This document shows positions 23,736 to 35,524 of a stretch of DNA of 64,000 nucleotides, in pieces (within the stretch, counting starts at the first letter, position 1; each line of letters begins with the position of its first letter). A model generated the notes under the pieces. That model was not told where the DNA came from. It searched no databases and worked only from the letters and a program-made list of their open reading frames with translations. The DNA comes from Humulus lupulus (lineage: Eukaryota > Streptophyta > Magnoliopsida > Rosales > Cannabaceae). Both the position numbers and the translations under genes were made by a program. The stretch spans positions 276,778,122 through 276,842,121 of the forward strand of contig NC_084795.1 in NCBI RefSeq assembly GCF_963169125.1, written 5' to 3'.

Positions 23736-24112
23736 TTTTAATAATTTCTTTTAAGGAAAAATATCAGTTTGACTCCTGTATTTTTCTTGAATATGTGATC
23801 GGTCTTTGTGTTTTACTAAATGACAATCTGAACTTTGTGTTTTACAAAATAAATCAAAATAGTATCATAAACCTGATTTTGGTCAAAATATATTCAAATA
23901 TAATTCAATCATTCTCAGCTTCTCAACTACCTTATCCGCTTCTCTGAACTCAACACATCGTCAACGAATGAATAATTGATCTTATAATATTTTGACTAAA
24001 ATCGGATATAAAGTTCCGTTTTGACATATTTTGTTAAACACAAAGTTTGAATTGTCATTTAAAAAATACAAGGGTAAATTGCGTATTTTGAAAAAATATA
24101 GGTTTCAAAATA
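23736..24112. mobile_element. Foldback MITE-like element
   Basis: 'tgacaatctgaactttgtg' with 'ttttacaaaata' on the left is matched by an inverted copy on the right ('ttttgttaaacacaaag', 'tttgaattgtcatt'). The left arm also holds direct repeats of the 'tttgtgttttac' type. Borders are approximate. Confidence 0.55.
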
Positions 24113-24768
24113 GTATTTTCTCTTCTTAATTTTAACAATAAACTCTTGAAGAATAAAAAGAAGAAAAGAGAGTTTAAAAATAGATTTAAAAGAAGTGGTG
24201 AAATAGGTTTTACTCTAATTTCGTAATTATAAAAGTTAAAGAACTTGTTGGTAGGGACATGAAATCACATTTGTGAATGATTTTTTCATACACTACCAGT
24301 ACGGGGATAATTTTTTTTTAATTATATTAAGTAATTAAATTAATAATAAGTCATATTTAAAAAAAAAATTGACCTAAACAAAATGTATGTTAAATTTTGA
24401 TAAACTTTTGTAAAATAAAAATATCACTATTAGAATTTTCTTAAACAAATGATTAAGTAACCAATATAATCGAAATAATTTTTTTGAGGCTCATATAAAA
24501 ATTTATGCTAGTATGTAGTGTCTTTTAACATTTTACTATAAGTATACATCCGATTTGTCTAATTAATAAAGTTAAAAAGTTTATAGTTAAGGATATTATT
24601 GATTTTTTTTTCTTTTTTATTGTAGGGATCAAAATAAAATCAAATATGAATTAACATATAATTTTAAAAAAAAAAATTCGCTGAGGAGGCGCAGCATCCA
24701 AATCAAATAGTGCAATGCAAATACTATACAATTTTAATTACTTTTACTATAATAAATCTTATTTTATA
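24113..24768. other. A+T-rich intergenic sequence
   Basis: Nothing recognisable. Confidence 0.5.
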
Positions 24769-25408
24769 TCTCTTCTATATAATAAGTGTGTAGATAACGA
24801 AAATTCTTAGTTTTAACGGTTTTTTATTTTTTTAATATTAAATTTAACGGAATATTCTTATATTTAACAGAATATTCTGTTAAACGGTAGTTTGTAAACA
24901 CTTAAACTTAAATAAAATAAAATAAATAATTAAAATAGGATATTTTACAATGATAATTATTTAAAAATAATAAATAATTAAAAAAATTAAAATAAGATAT
25001 TTTTGAGATATTTTACAATGATAATTATTTAAAAATAATAAAATCATATATTTTATAAGTTAAATAAAATTTATTTAAACTTAAACTCACTTTTTAGAAT
25101 AATATCATATTAAACATATAATATAATCTACTGTCAATTAGCAACAAATTATTTTTTTTAAAAAACTATCAAGCAACTTAAATTTAAAATTAACGTATAA
25201 TATTTAATATTATATTAAACATATAATATATAATCTCTTGTTATAACTCTCAAATTAAAAAATTAAAACAAACATAAAATTAAACAAAAATAAATAAATT
25301 ATTTAATTAAAATATAATATTCATTTAAAATTTATATAATATTTAATAAAAATAATTAATAAATTCTATAAATAAAACTAAACAAACGTCCATGTTGTTT
25401 GTATCTAG
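24769..25408 (+). mobile_element. Candidate non-autonomous Helitron
   Basis: The left end TCTCTTCTATATAATAAGTG, preceded by A, resembles plant Helitron 5' ends. The right end is CTAG followed by T (25405-25409), preceded by a short hairpin ACAAAC (25382-25387) / GTTTGT (25397-25402). Insertion between A and T without duplication fits Helitrons. The hairpin is short and very close to CTAG, and no Rep/helicase coding is present, so this is a tentative call. Confidence 0.4.
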
Positions 25409-25939
25409 TAATTATGTACACATCAAAACTAAGTAATGTATGTGGAAAAGCAATTTGTAGAAAATGGAATTAGGAATATGGGACACTTAATAAATAATTT
25501 CTTCCCATTCAAAAAATTAATAATAATAATTTCTTAATTGTTAGAAATATATAAATTAAGGAATAAGCAAAGGAGGGGTTTGGTTGAACAAGACACTAAG
25601 TCTTCCCTTGTACTATATGGAGTAGTTGACTCACATTTAACATTGAATTGGGGATGATGAAAGATAGATTGTATTGAAGATTTGCTCTTAATATTAATGG
25701 TTTTTATTTTCTTTTGAAATTTCGAGATTTGATTGGACATGTATATATACACATTTATATATGATAATGTGACTCACGGACTTAAATATCACTGTTCGGT
25801 AGGTAGGTGAATAGCTCTAGTACCATTTTAATTTTTTAGAAAGAAAAAAAATTGGGAAATTCTATCATGAGATAATGCAAGTTGGAAATATCTAAAAATC
25901 TAATACAAATCTCAATCATAGAAGAATCAATGAGTTATA
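25409..25939. other. A+T-rich intergenic sequence
   Basis: No gene or repeat supported. A motif 'ttagaaagaaaaaaaattg' near 25837-25856 recurs near 27655-27675. Confidence 0.5.
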
Positions 25940-26359
25940 TTTATTTGGACTCTGTGTTTTGTCTTCTCATTGTTTGTTTGGACTTTGTATTTTTGACAAA
26001 TTCTTTTTTTGACCTTGTGTTTTGTAAAATGATTCAAATAGATCCCTAAACTCAATTTTGATGAAGAAACAAATTGAATATAACAACACAATTGTTAGGC
26101 AAAATAATTTTGTTTTTGTTTTAAATTGTTACTTTGGTGAATTATTTGTAATTTTAGCTCAAAAAACTTTGACCAAAATTGTGTTTAGGGTTCTATTTGA
26201 ACTATTTTACAAAACACGGGGTCTAAAAAGTCATTTGTCATAACACAGGGTCCAAACTGGTAATTTGACAAAGCACAGGGTCCAAAAAGGTAATTGGATA
26301 AAACATAGGGTCCAAAAAGGTAATTAGACAAAACACAGGATCCAAAAAAGTATAAACCT
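25940..26359. mobile_element. Foldback MITE, family B (tandem subterminal repeats)
   Basis: The right arm has four to five copies of a roughly 28-bp unit ('acaaaacacagggtccaaaa' type) ending 'agtataaacc' at 26359. The left arm has inverted copies ('ggactctgtgttttgtc', 'gaccttgtgttttgtaaaa'). The outermost left terminus seems lost. The full copy is at 35525-35886. Confidence 0.7.
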
Positions 26360-26453
26360 ATGAATCAAAAATACAAACTAAGCCATTACAAGTGATACAA
26401 ACTCACATATATTGCTAAATAAGAATCCCAATACATAGATGAAGATTGGTGAA

Positions 26454-26945
26454 TATTGGAGTATGGTGTCTCGCATGGAATAAGTATAAAAATATTGAGT
26501 CGTTAATAAGAACATGAGTAACTCTACTAATCACCTATTGGTTTTTTGATGGAGCCCCATGATTCTTGTCATGGTATCATGAGTCAATTCCCTAGTGGGC
26601 ATTCGATCTACACTGATCCAAAGAGTGAGCCAACTTTAAAAATGCTTGAGATCTACATAGTGCAATAAGACACTTGACATCCAAATAGCGAGCTAAGTCG
26701 CATGAGATCCGCATAGTGCAAAAAAGACACTTGAGATCCAGAAAAAATAAACGAGCTAAAAAATGTCACTTGTGATTAGGTGATTCATGATTGATGAGCG
26801 AAAAATCACCACCATCTTGAGAGGAGATATTTGAGTATGGTGTCTCACATGGAATAAGTGTAAAAATATTGAGCCATTAATAAGAACATGGGTAACTCTA
26901 CTAATCACCAATTGGTTTTTAGATGGAGCCTCATGATTCTTATCA
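26454..26945 (+). mobile_element. TRIM element, complete (492 bp)
   Basis: Two 118-bp LTRs (26454-26571 and 26828-26945) are nearly identical and are flanked by perfect GTGAA copies (26449-26453 and 26946-26950). A primer-binding site TGGTATCATGAG starts right after the 5' LTR at 26572, and a purine tract 'gagaggaga' precedes the 3' LTR. The 256-bp interior has no coding. These are the defining features of a terminal-repeat retrotransposon in miniature, moved in trans by other elements. The LTRs begin TATTGGAG or TATTTGAG instead of TG. Confidence 0.9.
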
Positions 26946-26950
26946 GTGAA

Positions 26951-27870
26951 TATGTCTTTCTTGGATATGACATTTGATGGAGTTAACAAACTCACCACAA
27001 AAGTAAAAATCCAAATAAATTTATGAACTGGGATAACTATTTGATACAAAACTATGGCAAACATCGAACAATCATCAACTGACGAAGAGTGACAACAATC
27101 ACCATTATTCAACAAAATAAAACAAATAAACAAAATAGAGAACAAGCACACACAAGTCCTAAATAGACAAAGCATCAACGCCCTAATGAGACCCACCAGC
27201 AATTACCACCCCTACTACCCCTACAACTTGACCTACATAGCCATCACAATGGAGAAGAGAACCTAATTGCAAGCGTCCAAGCCACTTGCAATCCACCAAC
27301 ACTAAGAGGGAGCAAAAATAACAATGAAATAAAACTACCACCAAACGAGATAGACACTCCACCATCATCGTAAAAAGAGAGCAAGAGGATGACCACCAAT
27401 GAGAGCATCCATCAAACCCAAGATGAATCCTTAGCGACACGCTGAAGGGGGACACCAAACTCCGTCCAGCCAAAGATTGGAGAATCACCATCGGGTGGAA
27501 ACGCCCTAGTTGCACAGTGACCAAGAGAGAGGGAAAACCTAAAATAGTAGGGTTTATGAAAGAATAGGAAAAGAAAGGGAGAGAGAAGGTTGAGAGATTT
27601 TGTACTTGAGGCTTGTTTTAACAATTAGGGCTAGTACCATTTCAAAAATGTTCATTTAGAAAGAAAAAAAATTGAATTTCAAGAATCGATCAAATTTAAT
27701 ATTTGAGATCTAGAGGAATGATTGGAATTTAGAATTTGATGAAAGCTAAATTCAATGAGAAATTCAATACCATTCAGTACAAAAATTAAATTCATACAAT
27801 CTTTTAGTGGGTCCCTCCTTAGAGTTGTTGAGAGTTTATACAAGCCGTGTTTAAGAATAAATCAAATATT
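26951..27870. other. Unidentified more complex segment, possibly an old transposon end
   Basis: This part is clearly less A+T-rich than its surroundings and has overlapping minus-strand open frames (26756-27202, 27183-27524, 27412-27624). The minus strand has a pyrimidine-rich start near 27600 followed by a G+T-rich stretch, the look of a plant LINE 5' region or a captured transcript leader. No protein motif is recognisable and the frames are not convincing genes. Confidence 0.35.
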
Positions 27871-28272
27871 TAGGGCGTGTTTGGAAATAACTGTGTAATT
27901 AGTAATCACTATTACTAGGGTAGTACTCAAATGTATGAGTAATTACACTACCTTTTAAAATGTAAGGTGTGTTTGGATGTCAAGTGACAATTACTCAGGA
28001 ATTCATATTGTCATGTTTGGGAAAACAGTTAGTAATTACACAGAAAAATAATAATAGGTAATAAATACTATTTAAAAATTGACACTAATTAGTAATTACA
28101 CTCGATTCTCATGGGGGCTATGAGAATTGAAGAGTGTAAGTGGGACCCGTCAATTACCTCTAATTACATAGTTACTATGTAATTACATGATCAAACAAAC
28201 ATGTCAAATTAAGTAATTACTTTGAATTACACTCAATTCCAATTACAGGGTGGCTTTCCAAACGCACCCTTA
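27871..28272. mobile_element. hAT-type MITE
   Basis: Termini are inverted: 'tagggcgtgtttggaaa' on the left and 'tttccaaacgcaccctta' on the right, with further inverted 'taattac' blocks inside. This terminus is typical of plant hAT-type MITEs. The flanking 8 bp (CAAATATT / CTGTAATT) are not a clean duplication, so the ends may have decayed. About 400 bp, no coding. Confidence 0.75.
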
Positions 28273-28578
28273 CTGTAATTTACATTTGGCAAGAATGACA
28301 TAACTTCTTTCTATTTTATGGAGTGGACAAATAAAAATAATAATTGCAAATGGTTTCTATATTTTCTCTCATAGTAGTTGCTTAAAGGAATTGTGGAACA
28401 AAACCATTTAAAGAACAAATTAAACATTAATGAGAGTTTTTCAAAAATAAATAAATAAACATTAATGTAGAATATTTTTTGCAAAATTAAAACTCATCAC
28501 AAAGAAACTAATAAATTCTTTTAATTTATGGAGAGAAGGAAAAAAAAATTAATTATATCTTTATTATAACAGTAGATA

Positions 28579-29015
28579 TAGGGGTGATAATTTGGGTCAC
28601 GACACGATATGGAAATATATGAGTTTGAGTGACACGTTTAATAGTCGTGTTCATGTTTGAGTTTTTGACACGTTTAATAATCGTGTTGTGTTCGTGTTTA
28701 CCTTAATCATGTCGTGTCATAATCGTGTTGACCTGTTTAATAATCGTGTCGCGTCATAATCGTGTCACACACGATAACACGAATAATTTTCATAGGGTTT
28801 ATGATTTTTTTTTCATATAGTTATGATTAATCGTGCCATAATTATGTTCTCGTGTCGTGTTCGTGTCGTATTGACCCGTTTAATAATCGTGTCGTGTTCA
28901 TGTTCATATTTTTTACATGTTTAATAATCGTGTCGTGTTCGTGTTTACCTTAATTGTATCGTGTCATAATCGTGTCGACATGAATCTAACATGTTTACAC
29001 GAGTTGCCAACCCTA
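28579..29015. mobile_element. hAT-like MITE rich in CGTGT motifs, 8-bp target duplication
   Basis: A perfect 8-bp duplication AGTAGATA flanks it (28571-28578 and 29016-29023), as expected for hAT transposition. The ends TAGGGGTG / CAACCCTA are short inverted repeats. The interior is filled with 'cgtgtcgtgttcgtg', 'ataatcgtgtc' and 'gtttaataatcgtg' motifs in both arms. 437 bp, no coding capacity. Confidence 0.85.
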
Positions 29016-29090
29016 AGTAGATATATGTGGCATAAATAATAATAACGTATGTTTTTTATATATTATATTTTTTTATAAAAATTTACAACA

Positions 29091-29272
29091 AAAATCAGTA
29101 AGTAATTTGAAAGGTTGCATTCAATTCACTAATTAGTTTTTTTAGTGGCAAAAGTCGGTAAGTACTAATCTAAAGATTGCATTTAAATTACTAGATAATT
29201 TTTTTAGTGGCAAAAGTCAGTAAATAGTCTGAAATGATACACTTAAGTTACTAAGTAATTTTTTAGTTCCAA
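29091..29272. repeat. About 60-bp tandem repeat, three copies
   Basis: Units starting near 29091, 29150 and 29212 share 'aaaagtcagtaagta', a TTGCAT-containing middle and a 'ttttttagtggc' end, with about 20-25% difference by eye. Confidence 0.75.
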
Positions 29273-29430
29273 AAGTTACATTTTACACAATTTTTTTATT
29301 TAAATTAATTAAAAAAACTCCTAAAAGTATATATATTCTAATATTTAAAAAATTATTTAAAATATGTTTAAAAATAAAAAAAATTAAAAGTTCTAACATG
29401 AAAATTTTATTTAATTTTAATTATACTAAG

Positions 29431-30290
29431 TGTTGTTTGTGTTTTCACCTAGTGACACGTTGCATGCACTAAAAAGTAATAAAGTCTTCATAGAAGCTAA
29501 TTAAGTCCCCTAGAGCTTCCTGGGAGATCCAGGGAAGGTAAGCCTTGCTTCCAATCACCGTTCACCACCACCGAAGTAGTATGCCATGGTGGAAATGCTG
29601 CTTCCCAAGGACCACATTCCAGGATGGTGTTACAAGTCATCATTATAAGACCTTCTATTCACGTCCTCCAGGTTTACGAGAATCATCCTCCGGACCTAGA
29701 GTAGAGCTATCAAGTGTCAAGCACAGTGACCTTGACCACAAGCAGTCATCTGACATTTACTGTTACACAAATCCTGGTGTCGATTTCGTACAAGCGACAA
29801 TCAGGATATCTCACAACGTCGCCTGACATGGGAAAACATGCAGCTACCCTTCTGATACTGTTAGGAGCGTGTTGTCCCATAAAGTAGTGGGATGAGACCT
29901 CGTATTGGGCCCACTGAGATACGCAGGGCCCCACCAGCATTGTAAATGAAGGAATTTATTATCATTTATTGTGCATTTAAGTCTCCGTTAAAGGAGAATA
30001 ATTTAATTAGCCCTTATTAGAGAACTAATTGCCATCAACCATCTATAAATAGGGTTAGGACACACTTTGTAAATGATCCTTGATTCATTTTCTTGTTTTG
30101 AGAGCAATGTCAAAATGCCACCTGAAAACTTCCATAGAAACTTGGCATTTGCAAGCTCTAAACATCATAAATACAAGTGACTTGTGGACTAGAGTTAATT
30201 TATAACCTTAACCACGTAAAATCTCGTGTCTCAATCTCTATTTTCTTTAAGTTTTGTTTAATTAGTTGTTAGCGGAAAAGTTAGTCAACA
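29431..30290 (+). mobile_element. Solo LTR (860 bp)
   Basis: It begins TGTTGTTTGTG and ends TTAGTCAACA with perfect CTAAG copies at 29426-29430 and 30291-30295. It carries a TATA box (30044) and the GTCAACA ending shared with the Tat-type LTRs at 9781 and 36398, giving plus orientation. The 93-codon open frame at 29545 has no recognisable motif and lies in the LTR upstream of TATA. Confidence 0.85.
30044..30052 (+). promoter_or_regulatory. TATA box of the 860-bp LTR
   Basis: TATAAATAG in a locally less A+T-rich context ('catctataaatagggtt'), the same form as in the Tat LTRs. Confidence 0.7.
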
Positions 30291-30295
30291 CTAAG

Positions 30296-31246
30296 TCTTA
30301 ATTAAATTTAAGTCGTATAATTTTCTAAAACTTAGTTTATGCATTATTTTATTTTATTTTCAAGTCAATTTTTCTTTTTTAAACAAAATAAATTTTTTGT
30401 TTAATAACTTGTTGTAAAAAAAATTAATCTAATTTGAGTGTATTACATGATGTTATTAAGGTTATATAATATATTCTCAACTATCTGGTTTATTAAACTT
30501 TTTTTGAATTTTTGGGAATCTAAAAATAGTCTTGTTGCCTTAATTTTTTTTTAAAGGATGAATGTATTGAGGCTCTATTGACAACATTGTTTGTTTGTCG
30601 ATGTAAGTGGCTCTTTAGTGACAAAGTTATAACTTGTACCGATGAGGTCTAGAGTCAACAATGATCATTTAGCAACAACGAATTTTGGGGTTCTAGCGAC
30701 TACAAATGTCGCCACTAGAAGTATTATAACTTATAATGGTGGGTCTCACTCATTTAATATTATTGAATTTATAAAGTTAAATCTCAATCTTAAACCAAAC
30801 AACCCTACAAAAAATTAGGGTTAGTTATCTTTCTTTTGTTTTTTCTCTTAAACCGTCATGAAGTGATTCACAAACTTTAAAAGTCTTATCTAGGTTTATT
30901 GAAAAGAAAGAAGAAGATTTCAAGATAAGGTTTTAATTTATATATTAACAATTTAATTAAATATTAAATTGTTGATTCAATTTTGAAATTAATTTAAATA
31001 AATTTTATGAGTTGAAAAAAGTAGAGTCTAACACTTGTTATTATAGTCAAACTTTATGAAACATATAGTAATATTGTTATAAACCTAATAATTTAGTATA
31101 AAAATATACCATATAAAAAATATTAAACTTTATACTGCAAATATATCTATATAATATCATTCCCACACTTCATGATGCACTTAATAATTTTAATGCCCAT
31201 AAACTCTGTAGCACTTTATTTATTTTTTATTGGGTATATAATTATT
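30296..31246. other. A+T-rich intergenic sequence
   Basis: No gene visible. A small block near 30590-30740 ('tagtgacaaagtta', 'tagcgactacaaatgtcg') is more complex than the rest and may be an old repeat. Confidence 0.5.
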
Positions 31247-31595
31247 TTGTACCATGTATTTAATCGAAACACATATTTGGTACTTTATGTTTTCAATAAT
31301 ATTCATCTAGTACTATTAATTTGAAATTGTATTATTTAGTATCCTATACTCAAATTACTCAAATTTGAACGATAAAATTTTATCAACATAACTAAACTAT
31401 TATCGGTTTATGAAATTAAGTAATTGAATTTGAATTTAAATTTAAAACTCATATAATTAAGGACAATTTGATTATATTGATAAAATTTCATTAATCAAAA
31501 TTAAATTTAGGATATCGAATATGATTTAAAATTACATGATACCAGATGAACATTATTAAAAACATAAGAAGTCACTTTATTAAACACTATTCTTT
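31247..31595. mobile_element. Foldback MITE, family A relative
   Basis: 'caataatattcatctagtac' on the left is matched in inverted order by 'gataccagatgaacattatt' on the right, followed on each side by further inverted blocks. Same plan as 19993-20365; outer borders approximate. Confidence 0.6.
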
Positions 31596-32609
31596 TATTT
31601 TTGTATATATTTAAGCAAGCTATCGGCCATTAGGTCATATTGCTTCATAATCAACCATATAAATTGTTACTTTCTCTAGCCTTAGCAAATTTGTTATAAT
31701 TAGTTGGTGTTTATAATAAAATCAAAATTACAATAACACAAAAAATATATATATTTATACATAGTGGTTCTTCTCTAATTGAGTAATAACCTTATATTTG
31801 ACGAGTAAATTTGTCTTTATAAAAATCTTCCCTCTTTTAAGGATTTTTGTTATGTATTTATAATGCTTGATTGTACTATCTCATAGTTTTTCGAAAATAT
31901 TTGAAATTCGACACAGTTTTTTTCTAATTTTGATGAGAAATGTAATTTTATTTCACCTTATGTTGTCACTAGAAAACAGTAATAAAATCTGCACACATAA
32001 TTTATACCAAAACATTACACACTTTTATGTGCCAATTGTTTTTGACCAATCAGATTTGCCTCTATTTTGGGTACAATAGTTTGTTTTTTCTTCTTTTACA
32101 TAGTCAAAATCACATATGATAGCCAGATAAATAAATTAAAAAAAAAAAAAGACACAATCCTATACATAAAACTGTGCAAATTTTGGAAACATTCACAGTA
32201 CGGAATACGTATATTAATTTTATTGTACCCTGCTGCTGCTGCATAATTTCCACTTAATTTCATTGAATTTCTCTCCAATAAGTGAGAGAGAAAAAAAGCC
32301 ATATTGGCAATAAAAGCACAATAACCCTTGAATGTAAGAAACCTGAGAACATCACAAGGCTCAATGAAGAGCATGGAAGCAAAGAGAAGGGGACCACTAC
32401 AATTTAGGCATAGAATAGAGATGGCATTGGCATGGCATAATAGTAGTAAAAGCTTTTTAAAGAAAGGCAGAAGAGGAACAGTTGGAACACTCAGCTCATC
32501 AGCACCAAAACTAATAAAAATATATATTAAAAAGCACCTGCCCATGTGATAATGGCATGCCATGGACAGAGACCCATATCATCATCATCATCATTTATTG
32601 AACAAATTC
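31596..32609. other. Intergenic; unrecognised complex block near 32160-32570
   Basis: Mostly A+T-rich. Between about 32160 and 32570 base composition is more even, and long frames exist on both strands (155 codons minus, 73 codons plus). Neither shows a domain, and the minus frame is hydrophobic and poor in charged residues. A CATCAT run closes it at 32578-32594. I cannot assign it. Confidence 0.4.
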
Positions 32610-32970
32610 GATAAATTATATCCGGTATTTTGTGTTTTATCGAAATTCAAACATGTTATCATAATGCTCGTTCGATACTCTATAATTTGAAATCATACAT
32701 ACTTTGGTACTGTAGACTCAAAATTGATTGATAAAATTTTATTAATGTAATCAAACTGCCATTCATTATATAAGTTTTAAATTCAAATTTAATTATCTAA
32801 TTGCATATAATTGATGATAGTCTGGTCGTACTGATAAAATTTGTTGACTAAATTTGGCATATGGTATCAAAGTATGTACATTTTCAAATTCTAAAGTACT
32901 AAATGAATATTATTAAAAATATAGGGTACTAAATCTGCAATTTAATAAACTACAATGTACCAAATGAGTA
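32610..32970. mobile_element. Foldback MITE, family A relative
   Basis: The right end 'gtaccaaatgagta' matches the family A terminus. The left arm ('ccggtattttgtg', 'cgttcgatactctata') is inverted to the right arm with mismatches. The A+T-rich centre contains 'gataaaattttattaatgta', also seen in the copy at 31247. Confidence 0.6.
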
Positions 32971-33597
32971 TTTGCTCTATTTATTATTAGTGCGTTCTTG
33001 TTACTTGTTGTTATAGTTAGTTACTCAAAATCAACTTTACTCAAATTAAGTGTCAGAAAAAAATGAGAGCTTATTTGGCATCTTTTCTAGCTTGTTGTGG
33101 CTTTTTAGTTTTGTTCTTGACTATTTTGTTACTTGTTTTTGTCTTTTGTTTTGGCTTAGTGTTGTTGTTAATATTAGTCTTTCTCATCTTGATCTTTTGT
33201 CGCTCCTTTGGCTTTTTTCTTTTATTTGGTTCTGTCAAAATTCTTGTTTGTAAAAAATTGAGTTCACTGATATAGAAGGAAGGAGTTTGAGCTTTGTTTG
33301 GCTTTTCCTCTTCGGAATTTGTGTTCTCATGACTTGGTTGGCTTTGTTAGCTGTCTTTTGTGAGATTTATAAGTATTTTTGACAAGTAAATGATTGTAAA
33401 ATAAAGACTAAAGAGTCATCAAATTTTATTTTACTAGACATGATAGAGGTGTGTGGATAATTATAAGAAATGTTGAAATTTATATAGCATGTTTAATAAT
33501 TTTTGGAAGGGATATATTAGCCATTTTATATAAATAGAATTTTTTGACTAACAATTTATATATTTTTTTAAAAAGTAAAATATTTGAGTTATATGTG
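32971..33597. other. T-rich intergenic sequence
   Basis: Strongly T-rich on the plus strand (33060-33370), giving hydrophobic, low-complexity open frames that I do not regard as genes. Confidence 0.5.
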
Positions 33598-33971
33598 GAG
33601 TTACTCATATACTTATTAATGGTTCAATATTTTTATATTTGATCTATGTGAGACATTATACTCCAATATCTCTTATAAGTTGATGGCTAATTTTTGCTCA
33701 CCAATCTTGAATCACCAGATCACAAATGATCTTTCTCAGCTTGCTTGCTATTTTGATCTCAAGTATCTTGTGCACTATGCGGATCTCATGTGGCTCACTA
33801 TTTGGATCGGTGTGGATCGAATGCCCGTTAGGGATATGGCTCATGATACCGTGACATGAATCATGGAGTTCTATCTAAAAACTAATTGACGATTAGTATA
33901 GAATTACTCATGTACTTATTAATGATTCAATATTTTTACACTTGTTCTATGTGAGATATTATACTCCAATA
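33598..33971 (-). mobile_element. Broken TRIM element, same family as 26454-26945
   Basis: On the minus strand a complete 5' LTR (33971 down to 33852) begins TATTGGAGTAT and ends CATGTCA, followed by a primer-binding-site-like CGGTATCATGAG. The 3' LTR (33668 down to 33598) starts the same way but stops after about 70 bases. Internal motifs such as 'gagatccgcatagtgca' are shared with the intact copy. The missing LTR end removes any target duplication. Confidence 0.8.
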
Positions 33972-35524
33972 AAAGAGAATTTAGACGTATATGACGTGAG
34001 CTTAATTTTAATATATATTCAAGAATATTGGTAGGTCCTATGAAAAATCAAAATATATCTTCATATAATACAACTAGCATGTTTACTTAAGGTCAATAAG
34101 AATTATTTTTGTGTGATAATGATTCCAATTTATGTATTTGCAACAATGTGAAATAAAAGAATTTGGTAGGGTAAAGAAAAAAAGAACGGAAAATACTTCT
34201 TAAAATATATCTATTTTAATTTTTAAAAAATTAAAAAGATAGTTTTATTCTTTAAAAATATATCTCACCAAAATACTACTATATATATATATATTTGATT
34301 AAAATGAACAATTTAATCAATTTAAATATTCCGATTACATTTCTTAATTACGTAAACGAGATAAAATAATTTCGATAATTTTCTTCTTGCTTATTTTAAT
34401 AAACAATATAATAGGAATAATGATTATAATTCTTTACATTTTATTTCAATTCATTTCGCCGTTAATTTATTTCAATTCAGATTACAATTTAATAAACAAA
34501 TGTGTCAAAAATGAGAGACTGTATAACTCTGTATACATCATTCGTCTTCAATAATTTTTAATACCTCATGGATTATTCTACCTCAATATGTTTCAATTCA
34601 TATACCAAACAAGCAATAACATGTTATCTTTCCTTCCATATCATATCTTCTCTATCTTTCTTCATGTCTTCATCTTCACATTTCTCCACTAGCCAATTGC
34701 CATACATAGCTCATCTTAAAATGAACCATAATAGAAAATTTCAAAATTTTCTCTTATCTTATTTAGGTTTGGGGAAAGTGATGGGTGGACTTGACTATTA
34801 CTTTAGCATACCACATGGCCGACACCTTCCCCACACTCTTTTTAGTGGGCAGAAAAATAAAAATAGAAAACATTGGTTTTGGCTAAAAAAAATAATAATT
34901 AAAACCCTAAAATTTTGCTACAAGACAAGCTAAAATCCACATCAAACCTTACTATTTACTAGCTCTTGTTGTAGAACTATATGGTCCCCATGCAATCTCC
35001 CCATATTCCATCAAAAGATTTCCTTTTTATCAAACAAAAAACCAACATTTGTTACTATTCAAATCTCATTACCAATAAATTAAGCCAAATTCTAGCCAAA
35101 ATGACCCCACCCCATCCATTGGTGGGAAGTTGATTGGATATGAAACAATAAGCTGTGGGGCCCACACAAAAGTGGGATTGGCTTACATGAATTAGTGTTT
35201 TTCCACACATGATACGAGAAGGGTTAAATTCCAATTGTTCTAAAAACAAATCCAATGCTTCCAAAATTGCATAATTACTTATCACCCTTGAAGTTAAAGT
35301 TAAATAAATAAGAAAAAAAAGAAAAGTATGGATCGATTCCATCTATTTCCTCCAATTCCATTCTTTCTAGTTTAGATTTGATTGAGTTATTTTTTAAATT
35401 GGCCCTTTTTCCCCTAAATATTCTTTCACTTGCTCTTAATAATATATGGTTTGAAGTTAAGGTACTATTACAGCCCAAATTCTTTAATGTATATAAAAAT
35501 ATATTCTATTAATTTTTTTTTGCG
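33972..35524. other. Intergenic sequence, partly less A+T-rich
   Basis: No gene supported. Between about 34560 and 35340 composition is more even, with motifs such as 'ggtggacttgac' and 'gtggggcccacac'. Frames on both strands (34568-34933 plus, 35055-35342 minus) lack recognisable domains. This could be the edge of a low-copy region or a decayed repeat. Confidence 0.45.

Noticed and set aside
26441..26600. The TGGTATCA after 26571 as part of a large retrotransposon
   Set aside because: A matching second LTR and target duplication close the element at 26945, so it is a 492-bp TRIM.
32096..32563. 155-codon minus-strand frame as a membrane protein gene
   Set aside because: Hydrophobicity follows from T-rich codons; no conserved pattern and a poly-A/T tract at its end.
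34568..34933. 121-codon open frame as a gene
   Set aside because: No domain, low-complexity composition, and no promoter or splice context that I can support.
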